NCBI RefSeq assembly: GCF_022458865.1
Contig: NZ_JAJNMU010000013.1
Coordinates: 1 to 64,000, forward strand
Direction of reading: 5' to 3'
Length of the DNA stretch: 64,000 nt
Origin: Paenibacillus periandrae
GTDB taxonomy: Bacteria > Bacillota > Bacilli > Paenibacillales > NBRC-103111
Shown here: piece after piece, positions 52,435 to 61,804 of the stretch
How positions within the stretch are numbered: the first letter of the stretch is position 1
How the letters are laid out: every line of letters begins with the position of its first letter
Translations under genes and position numbers: made by a program
The notes under the pieces: model-generated
What the model was told of the DNA's origin: nothing
Databases searched by the model: none
The model's input: only the letters and a program-made list of their open reading frames with translations

Positions 52435-52485
52435 TTAAAAAAGCATGCTGCAGACGTGAGGTCTTTTTTCTGCTCATGCTTTTTA
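52435..52485 (-). terminator. Terminator after the ABC exporter operon
   Basis: AAAAGCATG pairs with CATGCTTTT around an inner GCAGA/TCTGC stem, followed by TTTTTT on the minus strand. Confidence 0.88.
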
Positions 52486-52543
52486 TATAGCAATACGAAT
52501 ATTCAGATAGTAAGGTTGCAGTCAATCCAAAATGTGTCCCATT

Positions 52544-54697
52544 CTATAACGTTGTAGAAGTTGGCTGGATGTGAGCTGTCTCATGCTTGTTATTGTCCCC
52601 GCCCTTTTGCAGCTGATACATCCTGTAGTAGCGTCCTTGCAGCTCCATCAACTGCTCATGATTGCCGCGCTCCACAATCTCGCCATGATTCAAAACGAGA
52701 ATCAGATCGGCATCACGAATCGTCGACAGCCGGTGGGCGATCACAAACGTTGTCCGGCCTTCGCTGACAACTTGCAGCGCCTGTTGAATTAGGCCCTCAG
52801 TTTCACTGTCAATACTGGCAGTCGCTTCATCCAATATCAGGATCGAGGGATCAAAGGCAAGCGCCCTTGCAAAGGAAATGAGCTGTCTTTGACCTGCTGA
52901 TAGTGTGCTCCCCCGCTCGACTACCGGCTCATCATAGCCTTTGGGAAGTTTTTCAATGAACCCGGCAGCTCCCACATCAGCCAGCGCCTGTTTGACTTTG
53001 CGCTCGTCAATCGCTTCATTATACAAGCCTACATTGAATTTAATATCGCCAGCGAACAGAAACGGATCCTGTAGAACAATCCCCATATGCTTGCGCAGCG
53101 CCTGCTTCGATATTCCTGCAATACTACGCCCATCAATACGGATTTCGCCTCCGGACGGCTCGTAAAAACCTAGCAGCAGGTTCATAATTGAGCTTTTGCC
53201 CGAACCTGTATGACCGACAAGCGCAACTGTCTCGCCTTTTTTGGCCTCGAACGTGATATTCCTTAGCACCGGCTCGCCTTCCTTGTAGGCAAAGGTTACA
53301 TTATCAAAGGCAACATGCCCCTCCGGTCTGGCCAGGCCAATCGCGTTCTCCAGCTCAACACCTTCCAGATCGAGAATATAAAATACTTTCTCTGCGGACA
53401 CAACAGCCCGCTGGGCGTTCGTCAACTGGTCAAAAATCCCGATAATCGGCTGGAAAAACCTGCCTAGATAATCGATGAAAGCATAAAACACACCAAACGA
53501 AATGGCCGTCTGCAGCGATTGCCCACCAAAATACCAGATGGTTCCGGCTGTGAATAACGATCCGACCAGACCGGTAAAATTACGGGAGGATAGCGAAAAT
53601 ACACGCAATTGCTTTTGATTGCTGCGGTAACGGTCCTCATTCAAAACTTCAAATTCCTTCAACCGGGCCTTCTCTTGACGAAAGGCTTGTATGATCGGCA
53701 TCACGGCAATCGATTCACTGATCATTGCGTTCATATCACTCAATCGGGCACGCATGATAGCTATATAACCTTTGGAAAACTTCAGATGCACCCACATCAC
53801 AGCGATAAATAACGGGATCAAAATCAATGTAACCAGAGCCAATTGGACATTCAGTAAAAACAGGGCTACATAAATACCTACAACATTAATTGTACTGACC
53901 ACGAAGGTAGCCATAAAGCTCATAAAAAGGTCACGGATCGCTTCCGTATCATTGGCAACACGGGAGACAACCTGACCAATTGGCGTGTTGTCAAAAAAAC
54001 GTAATGGAATCTTTTGAATATGTCGCATCAGGTCCATCCGCATACGCTGAATGATTCGCAGCGCCGTCGATTGCAGCGTGTATGCCTGGATATAATGCAG
54101 GGTACTGGCAATGACCAGCAAAGCAATGAATACCCCGAGCCAGCCCAATACAGGACCTACCTCGTATTGATAAAGCGATGCTACCTCCGATGAGGATAGC
54201 TTGTGGGCCGGGTACAGTTCAGGTGCAGCCCCTTTCCGAATAACCTGCACGGTTACTTGTGAAGATTCCGAAGCTGCTCCCTTCAGCTGAGCTGCCGAAG
54301 CAGGCTGTACTGACCAATTGCCATCAAAATCCTGAGCCGTATTGATCAGGTACATTCCGCTTTCCAACTGCATGAAGCGGACTTCCTTCCAGCCTGAACG
54401 AATCGCTTGCTGTCTCGCTTCTGACGGATCGGCATGCAGCCAATCGCTGCGGTAATAAATAAGGCCGTTTAACTCGACAGCCTTCATGGTTTGCGCTAAT
54501 GCCGGATATTCCTTGGCTTCGTACCAAGGCAGCTGTACGCTGCTGATGTGTTTATCAATAATCGTTTTTGCGATATAAGGACCGCCCAGCTCCGCTCCTA
54601 CCGCACAGCACAGTACAAGCAGCGCGGCCATAATACGCACTTTGTAGATTAATGCGTAAGAGGCCAGCCTTCGAACTACCGTTTGTTGGGATGCCAT
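52544..54697 (-). CDS. ABC exporter half-transporter, canonical subunit (BmrD/YheH-like)
   Basis: 717 residues: six membrane helices fused to one ATPase domain. Walker A is GHTGSGKSS, Walker B LILDEATASID has the catalytic Glu, and the signature reads LSAGQ. An extra ~120-residue region between the first two helices (about 45-160) would lie outside the cell, as described for BmrD of the Bacillus heterodimeric exporter. It pairs with the 580-residue product upstream, whose site is degenerate. ATG 54697 follows AAGGA at 8 bases. Substrates are probably hydrophobic drugs or lipids. Confidence 0.93.
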   Translation of the reverse strand: MASQQTVVRRLASYALIYKVRIMAALLVLCCAVGAELGGPYIAKTIIDKHISSVQLPWYEAKEYPALAQTMKAVELNGLIYYRSDWLHADPSEARQQAIRSGWKEVRFMQLESGMYLINTAQDFDGNWSVQPASAAQLKGAASESSQVTVQVIRKGAAPELYPAHKLSSSEVASLYQYEVGPVLGWLGVFIALLVIASTLHYIQAYTLQSTALRIIQRMRMDLMRHIQKIPLRFFDNTPIGQVVSRVANDTEAIRDLFMSFMATFVVSTINVVGIYVALFLLNVQLALVTLILIPLFIAVMWVHLKFSKGYIAIMRARLSDMNAMISESIAVMPIIQAFRQEKARLKEFEVLNEDRYRSNQKQLRVFSLSSRNFTGLVGSLFTAGTIWYFGGQSLQTAISFGVFYAFIDYLGRFFQPIIGIFDQLTNAQRAVVSAEKVFYILDLEGVELENAIGLARPEGHVAFDNVTFAYKEGEPVLRNITFEAKKGETVALVGHTGSGKSSIMNLLLGFYEPSGGEIRIDGRSIAGISKQALRKHMGIVLQDPFLFAGDIKFNVGLYNEAIDERKVKQALADVGAAGFIEKLPKGYDEPVVERGSTLSAGQRQLISFARALAFDPSILILDEATASIDSETEGLIQQALQVVSEGRTTFVIAHRLSTIRDADLILVLNHGEIVERGNHEQLMELQGRYYRMYQLQKGGDNNKHETAHIQPTSTTL

Positions 54698-54774
54698 AGT
54701 TCCATTCCTTTCACGCTTCGCGCTGCATTTTTGTTGATCTTCTTATTTGCTGATCATCTTATTTGCGTGTTGTC

Positions 54775-56517
54775 TCAACCTGCAAGCGTTGCCTCCATCT
54801 GTTGACGGTCAAATTGCTCCTTGTACCACCCGCCGTGCAGCATCAGCTGCTCATGTGTTCCTTCTTCGACGGTTCGTCCATCATCAAGTACGATGATCCA
54901 ATCGGCATGCATCACTGCAGATAGCCGATGTGTCGCGATCAGCGTTGTTTTGCCTGAGCGTTCCTTGCGGAGATTGTTAAGAATCATGCTTTCGGTTCGT
55001 GCATCGACGGCTGATAGCGAATCATCCAAAATTAAAATCTCCGGATTGACCAGCAAGGCGCGCGCAATGCTCACCCTTTGCTTTTGCCCGCCTGAGAGCA
55101 TCACTCCGTTCTCGCCAACAATCGTATCCAAGCCTTCCGGCAGCTGCTCCAGATCCTGGGTAAAGGAAGCCATTTCAATCGCTTTGCGAATGTCCTCTTC
55201 CGACGCTTCCGGATTGCCAAGGGCTATATTATCGCGAATCGGCTTGGATAACAGCAGGTGCTCCTGCGGCACGTAGCCCATCCAGCCGCGAACCTGAGTC
55301 AGTGCAATCTGTTCTATAGGAATGCCCGAAATCAACAGCTTCTGCGGCTCAATCGGATACTGCCTTAGCATCTGCTTCAGCAACGTACTTTTCCCGCTGC
55401 CGGTCCGGCCGACGATCCCAAGCGTCTGTCCGCGCTCCAGCTGCAATGAAATTCCGTTCAAGCTGTCGTGTTCAGCTCCGGGGTAACGAAAGCTCAATTG
55501 TTGCAGCTCAATCCGTCCCGGTTGAGCTACAGCTACTACAGAGTCATGATCCTGAACGTCTGCGGTTTGAGCAAAGCTTGCTGATAACCGGTCCACGGAT
55601 GCCGTCCCACGCTGTAATATATTAATAAATTCACCGAATGCAATCATCGGCCAAATCAGCATACCGAGATAAATATTGAAGGAAACCAGCTGCCCAAGCG
55701 ATATTTGATTATGAAATACCATATAGGAGCCGTAACCGATCCCAATCGCATAGCTTAGCCCGACAATCGTCGATATTGATGGATGGAACAGCGAATTGAT
55801 CGCGGCGACCTTCATATTTTTGGTCATAACGTCCTTCGTAACCTCATCAAACTTGGCAATATCATGCTCCTCCTGCACATAGGACCGAATGACACGCATT
55901 CCCGATATCGATTCGAGCGCACGATCATTCATCTGACCGAAGGAGGCCTGTGCGGCCACGAACCGCTTGCGCATACGTTTCCCCAGCATATTGATGACAA
56001 TCGTCAGGAACGGCAGCGGAATCAATGCAGCCAGCATCAGCTTGTAGCTGATGAGTGACACCATCGTGATGAGTACAACAGCGGTACCGACCAACGTATT
56101 GACCAGCGTCATCACCCCGTAACCAGCCGTTTGGCCGATAGCAAGCACATCATTGGTCGCAAGCGCCATCAGCTCACCGGTTGTATTTCGTTGAAAGAAG
56201 GACGGTGACATCTTCGTCATATGCTTCAGCAATCTGCCTCTGAGCAGCTTCTCCAACAAAATAGAATTACCAAACAAGGTTGTAATCCATATATACACGA
56301 TGACATAAATCATCACGGCCAAGCCCACCAGCATCATGACGCTTCGATAAAGCTCTGCTTCGGTCAATCCTCCTGTACGGATTTGATCAATGACGTTACC
56401 GATCATTTTGGGTGGAATAATGCTTAACAGGTTTACCGTTGCCATGAGGATAATCGCCATACCATATTTAGCCCACTGTTGTCGAAAAAACCATGAGAGC
56501 TTTTTTACAAACGTCAC
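54775..56517 (-). CDS. ABC exporter half-transporter, degenerate-site subunit (BmrC/YheI-like)
   Basis: 580 residues: six membrane helices plus an ATPase domain with Walker A GRTGSGKST and signature LSGGQ. Walker B reads LILDDSLSAVD, with Asp in place of the catalytic Glu, as in BmrC. With the neighbouring LSAGQ subunit this makes a heterodimer with one active and one impaired site. The start is GTG 56517, with GGAGG at 8 bases. First gene of the operon; the second starts 77 bases later. An upstream 28-codon ORF (56550-56636) has no ribosome site, so a BmrB-type leader peptide is not supported. Confidence 0.93.
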   Translation of the reverse strand: MTFVKKLSWFFRQQWAKYGMAIILMATVNLLSIIPPKMIGNVIDQIRTGGLTEAELYRSVMMLVGLAVMIYVIVYIWITTLFGNSILLEKLLRGRLLKHMTKMSPSFFQRNTTGELMALATNDVLAIGQTAGYGVMTLVNTLVGTAVVLITMVSLISYKLMLAALIPLPFLTIVINMLGKRMRKRFVAAQASFGQMNDRALESISGMRVIRSYVQEEHDIAKFDEVTKDVMTKNMKVAAINSLFHPSISTIVGLSYAIGIGYGSYMVFHNQISLGQLVSFNIYLGMLIWPMIAFGEFINILQRGTASVDRLSASFAQTADVQDHDSVVAVAQPGRIELQQLSFRYPGAEHDSLNGISLQLERGQTLGIVGRTGSGKSTLLKQMLRQYPIEPQKLLISGIPIEQIALTQVRGWMGYVPQEHLLLSKPIRDNIALGNPEASEEDIRKAIEMASFTQDLEQLPEGLDTIVGENGVMLSGGQKQRVSIARALLVNPEILILDDSLSAVDARTESMILNNLRKERSGKTTLIATHRLSAVMHADWIIVLDDGRTVEEGTHEQLMLHGGWYKEQFDRQQMEATLAG

Positions 56518-56637
56518 CCAAACTCCTCCTTACTTGTCAATTCATCCTTCTACCATACCATAAATTGGCGATTCAAACAGCGGATTTTATCGTTAAAAGA
56601 AAATGTTCCCCCCTTACATCGCAGTATCGCCAACATG

Positions 56638-56690
56638 CATAACAAAACCACCTCCAAGGCCACTTTAAAAGTAGTTTTGGAGGTGGTCAT
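56638..56690 (-). terminator. Terminator after the glycoside hydrolase gene
   Basis: An 11-bp perfect stem, ACCACCTCCAA (56647-56657) with TTGGAGGTGGT (56677-56687), is followed by TTTGTTATG on the minus strand. Confidence 0.88.
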
Positions 56691-56705
56691 TTTACTTAAT
56701 ATTAC

Positions 56706-58421
56706 TTATCGATAAGTTGGAGCTATAACTCCAGGGTCAGACACACTTGTAAACACCCCAAGATCAAACTGCTGTATTTCATTCCCTTTGATTGTGATGG
56801 GGTAATCCTTCCCCTCATATCGAAGCTCACCCTCGATCATGCGTACCGACATCCCGATAATCGATTTCAAGCAGCCCTGACGGTCGGTTATAGCCCGAAT
56901 CCCATTCGGAAATTGCAAATACAGCTCACCGTTTCGATAAACAACCGCCTGCTCGCGTGTATTCACAAGCTCGAACTCGCTTCCTTCAATCGTGCGGCTG
57001 TATCCCGTTTCATTGGCAACCTCTTCACCATGGTCCATCGTATAAGGAACCAATCCGGTAAACCACAGCTGTCCCTCCGGGGTTGGCAGTATACCGCTCA
57101 ACCGTTCTACATAATCGAGCATACACAAAATCGCCGGCGAATACGTTTCCGTGTATCCTTCCTTCCCTGTCCAAGGGCTCAAGCATTGCGCAAAACGTTC
57201 CACACTCAAAAATGCCGATAAAATCGGAAAGATCACCCAGGTCAGCTCCACATAACGTCCATGATGCTCAAAAGCATGCGGGGTGCGGATCAAGCTCAAG
57301 AAATTGGAGGCTCCGCCCCAGCTGTTATAGCTGGAGAAGGGATCGAATCGCGGATCATCCATGGACATGGAGGTAAACGGATATTTGGCAAAAAATTTGC
57401 TGGTATTCAATAAATAGCGGCGCAGCGTCTTATCAAAAAAATCACGGTCACCAACCTCACAAGCCATCACTCTCAGCAGTACATCGGATTGTACTTTAAC
57501 CCATTCGTTATTACGATCCAGATCATAAAAAAATTCATCCTGCTCATCATAGCAATAGTTGAATAAGCTGTTCAGACTTTCCTCCGCTTTGGCCTTCCAA
57601 TCCGTACCGGTTTCGCCCAGTTCTTCAGCCATCTTGTGCAAATAAAGACGCTGGCAGTATACATTAGCCGTCAGGTCTGGTGCGAGAAAAGGAAGAATCG
57701 GCGAATCGGGATTACAGTACCGTGCATCATCCCCATGCGGCGTGTCAGGAACATGCCAGAATCGGGGCGATAAATCATGTCCGGTATCAAATGTGCAAAA
57801 AGCTTCCACACAGCCGCTTCCCCGCGTATTGCGATAGGCAGCCAGCCATTCGTCAAAGCGCTGCATGGCGGAATACATTTTTCGCAAAAATGGTTGATTG
57901 CGCCCATTCAGCAAATAGTGATTCCAGACGCTTCTGGCGAGCGGCGTTACCATCTGAATTTGTCGATAGGCAGCGCCATGCTCCGTTATTTTATAGGGCA
58001 GCTGACCATCCTCGCGTTGAAAATCAGCAAAGCTTTCAAAGGAAGCCTCAGAGACAGAAGGAATGAAGCGTGACAACAATTCCGCGTTAATGGAACCGGT
58101 GCTCTCCAGCCAACAGCCGAGATAGATACCTCCTTCGTGAAGAATCGGCTTCCTTGCAGTGCTGCTTATATCACTACCCTTACCCGTAACGGCTTGAGAG
58201 ACTTGCTCGCTGCCTCCAACACCGCCGGTTGGCACGATACAATCGAGCAGCTTGCGCACAGCGCTGTCATACACACCCTCAAAGCGTGCCGAGGATGCAG
58301 CAAAACGGACTCCTGATCGCTTCCACTCCGCCAGCACATCCGCATCGGACGGTTTCTTCAATATGCCCACCTTGTCGTCAATATTGATACGCCGCAGCCG
58401 TTCTAATAGGGGTTCACTCAT
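56706..58421 (-). CDS. Glycoside hydrolase, (alpha/alpha)6-barrel, MGH1-like
   Basis: 571 residues without a signal peptide, hence intracellular. The sequence has the pattern of (alpha/alpha)6-barrel enzymes of the GH63/GH15/MGH1 type: WNHYLLNGRNQPFLRKM, CFTFDTGHD-like FCTFDTGHDLSPRF, FNYCYDEQDEFFYDL, and SSYNSWGGASNFL. Family placement beyond that is uncertain, so the sugar is not assigned. Two ATG codons (58424, 58421) follow GAGGCGG; spacing favours 58421. It is the last gene of the sugar ABC operon, after an intercistronic hairpin, so it probably breaks down the imported oligosaccharide. Confidence 0.82.
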   Translation of the reverse strand: MSEPLLERLRRINIDDKVGILKKPSDADVLAEWKRSGVRFAASSARFEGVYDSAVRKLLDCIVPTGGVGGSEQVSQAVTGKGSDISSTARKPILHEGGIYLGCWLESTGSINAELLSRFIPSVSEASFESFADFQREDGQLPYKITEHGAAYRQIQMVTPLARSVWNHYLLNGRNQPFLRKMYSAMQRFDEWLAAYRNTRGSGCVEAFCTFDTGHDLSPRFWHVPDTPHGDDARYCNPDSPILPFLAPDLTANVYCQRLYLHKMAEELGETGTDWKAKAEESLNSLFNYCYDEQDEFFYDLDRNNEWVKVQSDVLLRVMACEVGDRDFFDKTLRRYLLNTSKFFAKYPFTSMSMDDPRFDPFSSYNSWGGASNFLSLIRTPHAFEHHGRYVELTWVIFPILSAFLSVERFAQCLSPWTGKEGYTETYSPAILCMLDYVERLSGILPTPEGQLWFTGLVPYTMDHGEEVANETGYSRTIEGSEFELVNTREQAVVYRNGELYLQFPNGIRAITDRQGCLKSIIGMSVRMIEGELRYEGKDYPITIKGNEIQQFDLGVFTSVSDPGVIAPTYR

Positions 58422-58464
58422 CATACCCGCCTCTTCTCATTCGTATTTACTTGTGCGATAAGAA

Positions 58465-58499
58465 CAGGCAGCACCCGAATGTATTCGAGTAGCTGCCCA
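58465..58499 (-). terminator. Intercistronic hairpin between binding protein and glycoside hydrolase genes
   Basis: GGCAGC (58467-58472) pairs with GCTGCC (58492-58497) with an inner CGAAT/ATTCG stem. There is no strong T run, so it probably stabilises the upstream mRNA or reduces readthrough. Confidence 0.55.
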
Positions 58500-58515
58500 T
58501 TCCTTGCTAATTGGA

Positions 58516-59841
58516 TTATTTATTGTTATTGAAAATTTTCATAACACCATTGTAAAAGTCGTCGACTGCTTTTTTAACATCCTTTTTGCCAAATCCGATT
58601 TCCTGAACGGTCGTTTCCGCCAGCTTGGAATATTCCGTAAAACCCGGAGGGTTGTAGCTGACTTTGACCGGTTCTTTCTTGGCCGCATCCGACACCTTGC
58701 TCGTGTAATCGTAGATGATCTGGTCAACCGGCGTAGCTTCCTTCTTCAACAGCTCGCGCATTGGAGCGGTTACCGGAACACCGCGGTCATTACCGAGAAT
58801 TTTGGCTGCGTCCGGATCATTGATCCAGTAGCTCATCAGCTGTGCAACCTCTTTTGGATATTTCGTTTTGTTATAGCCAGACATCCCTTGGCTCGATTCA
58901 AAAATAACAGCAGTGCCTTTAGGACCACGCGGCAGTGGAACCAGTGTTAGGCTGTCCTTGATCAGATTCTGATGCGCACCGAGTGTATTGGAGGCAATCA
59001 GACTCATCGCGACTTTACCGGTTACAATAAGCGACTTGCTCGTATCTCCTGGAGGATTGGACACCTGCAGCTCAGGGGTCACAACGCCTCCTTCCTTGCG
59101 CAGCTTATCCCAGTAGGCGAACCACGGCTCTACGTCCTTCTGCTCGAACCCGAGCTTGCCTCCGTCCATATCGTACAGCTGCTTGCCGTTCTGTTTCAAA
59201 TAAATGTCCATGCCGTCCACTGTATAGTCATAGGTACCGTAGTAATCCTTGCCCAGCTTCTGGGACAGCTCCTTGGCAATTCGGCTGAAATCATCCCAGG
59301 TCCAGCCTTCTTTTGGCAGCTCGACACCAGCCTTCTTGAACAGCTCCGTATTCACAAGAACACCTCGGGCATTCGCACCCGCTGATACGTGCAGCAGCTT
59401 GCCTTTGATCGTTCCGTATTCAATCATCGACTTGTCCATATCAGTCAGATTCAGCTCTTTGCCGACATAAGAACCGATATCCAGCAATACACCCTTATTT
59501 GCATAATCGACGACATTGCCTCCGAGGAAAAATACATCCGGCGCCGTGCCTGAAGCCAGCTGTGTGTTTAGTTTATCGAAATAGCCTGAGCTTGGCGCGA
59601 ATTCGCCTACAATTTTAATATTCGGGTTCTTCTTCTCGAAATTACGTAAAGCCTCATTCGTCCGGTCCGCACGCTTCTGGTCGCCCCACCACATAATACG
59701 CAGCTCAACCGGCTCCTTTTTGGCAGCATCCTTCGCAGTGCTGTCTGCAGTACCTGTTGGCGTACCACCTGTACTGCCCCCGCAAGCGGAAGTAACAGCC
59801 ATCAATGCTGCTATAGCAGCAAATGAAACAGTTTTTTTCAT
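58516..59841 (-). CDS. Sugar ABC transporter solute-binding lipoprotein
   Basis: A 441-residue extracellular substrate-binding protein of family 1 (carbohydrate type). The signal ends in a lipobox VTSAC (Cys about 19). The mature protein shows ELRIMWWGDQKRADRTNEAL, FFLGGNVVDYANKGVLLDI and late AAKEP-type linkers. ATG 59841 follows GGGGG at 9 bases; the frame upstream to 59934 has no site. With the two permeases it makes an importer lacking its own ATPase; a shared MsmX-type ATPase is expected elsewhere. The sugar is unknown. Confidence 0.94.
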   Translation of the reverse strand: MKKTVSFAAIAALMAVTSACGGSTGGTPTGTADSTAKDAAKKEPVELRIMWWGDQKRADRTNEALRNFEKKNPNIKIVGEFAPSSGYFDKLNTQLASGTAPDVFFLGGNVVDYANKGVLLDIGSYVGKELNLTDMDKSMIEYGTIKGKLLHVSAGANARGVLVNTELFKKAGVELPKEGWTWDDFSRIAKELSQKLGKDYYGTYDYTVDGMDIYLKQNGKQLYDMDGGKLGFEQKDVEPWFAYWDKLRKEGGVVTPELQVSNPPGDTSKSLIVTGKVAMSLIASNTLGAHQNLIKDSLTLVPLPRGPKGTAVIFESSQGMSGYNKTKYPKEVAQLMSYWINDPDAAKILGNDRGVPVTAPMRELLKKEATPVDQIIYDYTSKVSDAAKKEPVKVSYNPPGFTEYSKLAETTVQEIGFGKKDVKKAVDDFYNGVMKIFNNNK

Positions 59842-59950
59842 TTTTGTAATCCCCCTTAACTGATTATGGAAGCTTGTGTTCTGATCATAATGGATAACGC
59901 TTTCTGGATGAATCAGTTTCCTTCGGCTCTTCATTATTAATTTTTTCGGA

Positions 59951-60790
59951 TTACTTAATACCCGTGGTGGCTATGCCATCCAGAAAGTACCTTTGGAACG
60001 TAAGGAAAATGGTCATAATCGGAATTAGCGACAGCACCGACATCGCCAGCAGCGCACCCCAGTCCGACTCTCCGGCAGGGTCAAACAGTGAGCGAATACC
60101 TAACTGTACCGTGAACAGCTTGACGTTATTCAAATAAATCATTTGACTGAAAAAGTCGTCCCAAGTCCAGATGAACGTAAAGATTGCCGTCGTAATCAGT
60201 GCAGGCACCAGCAGTGGAAGAATGATTTTCCAATAAATCTGACCTTGTCCGCAGCCGTCTATCGTCGCGCTCTCATCAAGCTCCTTCGGAATACCACGGA
60301 TGAACTGCACCATCAGCAGAATGAAGAATGAATCGTGAGCCAGCCATTTGGGAACGATCAAGGGTAAATACGTATTAATCCATTCAAAGTTTTTGTACAA
60401 AATATATTGCGGCACCAGGGTAACATGATACGGAAGCATGATCGTCACGAGCATCATACTGAACCACAGCTTCTTGTATTTGAAATCGAGCCGCGCAAAA
60501 GCAAACGCCGCCAACGAGCAAGTAATCACATTACCCAATACGGACATAACGGAAATTTGTGCTGAGTTGGTGAAGAAGCGAAGAAACGATATCCCCTGCA
60601 GCCCCTTCCAGCCATTGATGTAATTCGTTAAAGTAAATTCCTTGGGCCACAAGGTCGTATCGGAAAAAATCAGATTGTTCGGCTTAAATGAGCTGCTGAG
60701 CAGCCATAATACGGGATACATCATCACAAGTCCTATCGCAATAATGATGAGATGCTTGAGTCCGTTAGCATATGTGGATTTGGTTATCAT
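59951..60790 (-). CDS. Carbohydrate ABC transporter permease (MalG type)
   Basis: 279 residues with six membrane helices. The cytosolic EAA-like loop reads ELDESATIDGCGQGQIYWKI (about residues 178-197), contacting the ATPase. The N-terminal MYPVLWLLSSSFKP and the C-terminal FLTFQRYFLDGIATTGIK are typical of MalG-type permeases. I chose ATG 60790 preceded by AAGGGGTG at 5 bases; it begins four bases after the stop of the partner permease. The longer frame to 60850 would overlap that gene. Confidence 0.95.
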   Translation of the reverse strand: MITKSTYANGLKHLIIIAIGLVMMYPVLWLLSSSFKPNNLIFSDTTLWPKEFTLTNYINGWKGLQGISFLRFFTNSAQISVMSVLGNVITCSLAAFAFARLDFKYKKLWFSMMLVTIMLPYHVTLVPQYILYKNFEWINTYLPLIVPKWLAHDSFFILLMVQFIRGIPKELDESATIDGCGQGQIYWKIILPLLVPALITTAIFTFIWTWDDFFSQMIYLNNVKLFTVQLGIRSLFDPAGESDWGALLAMSVLSLIPIMTIFLTFQRYFLDGIATTGIK

Positions 60791-60794
60791 ATCG

Positions 60795-61712
60795 TCACCC
60801 CTTCTCTTCCTTGCCGTCTCCATAAAAAACCCAATACTTTGAGGTTGCAAAAACGATTGCCGTTAAGCCTCCGATCATGACAAGCATGATCCAGGCCAGT
60901 GCGGACGCATAGCCCATATCGAAAAAGGAGAAGCCTTTTAAATATAAGTACAACGTATAGAACATTGTCGAGTCCATCGGCCCTCCGCGTCCGTCTCCAA
61001 TCACAAAGCCCGGCGTAAACACCTGAAACGAATTGATGATCGTCATGACGAGGTTAAAAAACAGGACCGGCGACAGCAGCGGCAGCGTGATTTGAAAAAA
61101 CTGACGGATTTTGCCGGCACCATCCACCTGGGACGCTTCGTACAAATCGGCAGGAATCTGCTTCAAGCCAGCCAAAAAAATGACCATCGCCGAACCAAAC
61201 TGCCAGACGGACAACGTAACTATCGTATACAGCACAAAGTTCGGATTCGCTATCCAGGACGGTCCTTCAATACCGAACCAGCTGAGAAAATGATTAAAAA
61301 GCCCGTTACCATCGAATATTTTGCGCCAAACAATCGCAATGGCTACACTGCCGCCAAGCAATGAGGGAATATAATAGACGGTCCGGTAAATCCCAAGCGC
61401 TCGAATCCCTTTATTCAAAGCCATAGCCACCAATAAAGCGAAGATGAGCCGCAGCGGTACGGAGAACAGTACATACTGAAATGTTAATTTTAAGGAATGG
61501 TAGAACATGCTGTCATCTGTAAAAATCTGCACATAATTGTCGAAACCGAGCCACCGTGGTGAAGACAATAGATTGAACTTGGTCATTGACAAGTATAACG
61601 AACCGAGCATCGGGCCCAGCGTCAGACAGAAAAAACCGATCAGCCACGGCAGCAAAAACAAATATGCTGTACGATTCTGTCGGTATTGGGTTGGTTTGCG
61701 CGAAGCTTGCAT
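60795..61712 (-). CDS. Carbohydrate ABC transporter permease (MalF type)
   Basis: 305 residues, six membrane helices, first gene of the transporter set. The N-terminus RTAYLFLLPWLIGFFCLTLGP and the EAA loop DLYEASQVDGAGKIRQFFQI (about residues 187-206) are diagnostic of MalF/UgpA-type permeases. ATG 61712 follows GGAGG at 5 bases. It lies 92 bases after the response regulator gene; the gap holds no convincing promoter. Confidence 0.95.
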   Translation of the reverse strand: MQASRKPTQYRQNRTAYLFLLPWLIGFFCLTLGPMLGSLYLSMTKFNLLSSPRWLGFDNYVQIFTDDSMFYHSLKLTFQYVLFSVPLRLIFALLVAMALNKGIRALGIYRTVYYIPSLLGGSVAIAIVWRKIFDGNGLFNHFLSWFGIEGPSWIANPNFVLYTIVTLSVWQFGSAMVIFLAGLKQIPADLYEASQVDGAGKIRQFFQITLPLLSPVLFFNLVMTIINSFQVFTPGFVIGDGRGGPMDSTMFYTLYLYLKGFSFFDMGYASALAWIMLVMIGGLTAIVFATSKYWVFYGDGKEEKG

Positions 61713-61804
61713 GGTGGCCTCCTAATCCTGATCTTATGGAAATGATCCGTGTGTAGTTACGAACGATAACCTAATCATACAGACTAGAGGACTTGTAATG
61801 AATT

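Noticed and set aside
56550..56636. 28-codon ORF upstream of the ABC exporter as a BmrB-like leader peptide
   Set aside because: There is no ribosome binding site before it and no terminator/antiterminator pair visible after it.
59892..59905. Possible cre site (GGATAACGCTTTCT) before the sugar-binding protein gene
   Set aside because: Three mismatches to the consensus. It is plausible for a sugar operon but too degenerate to call.
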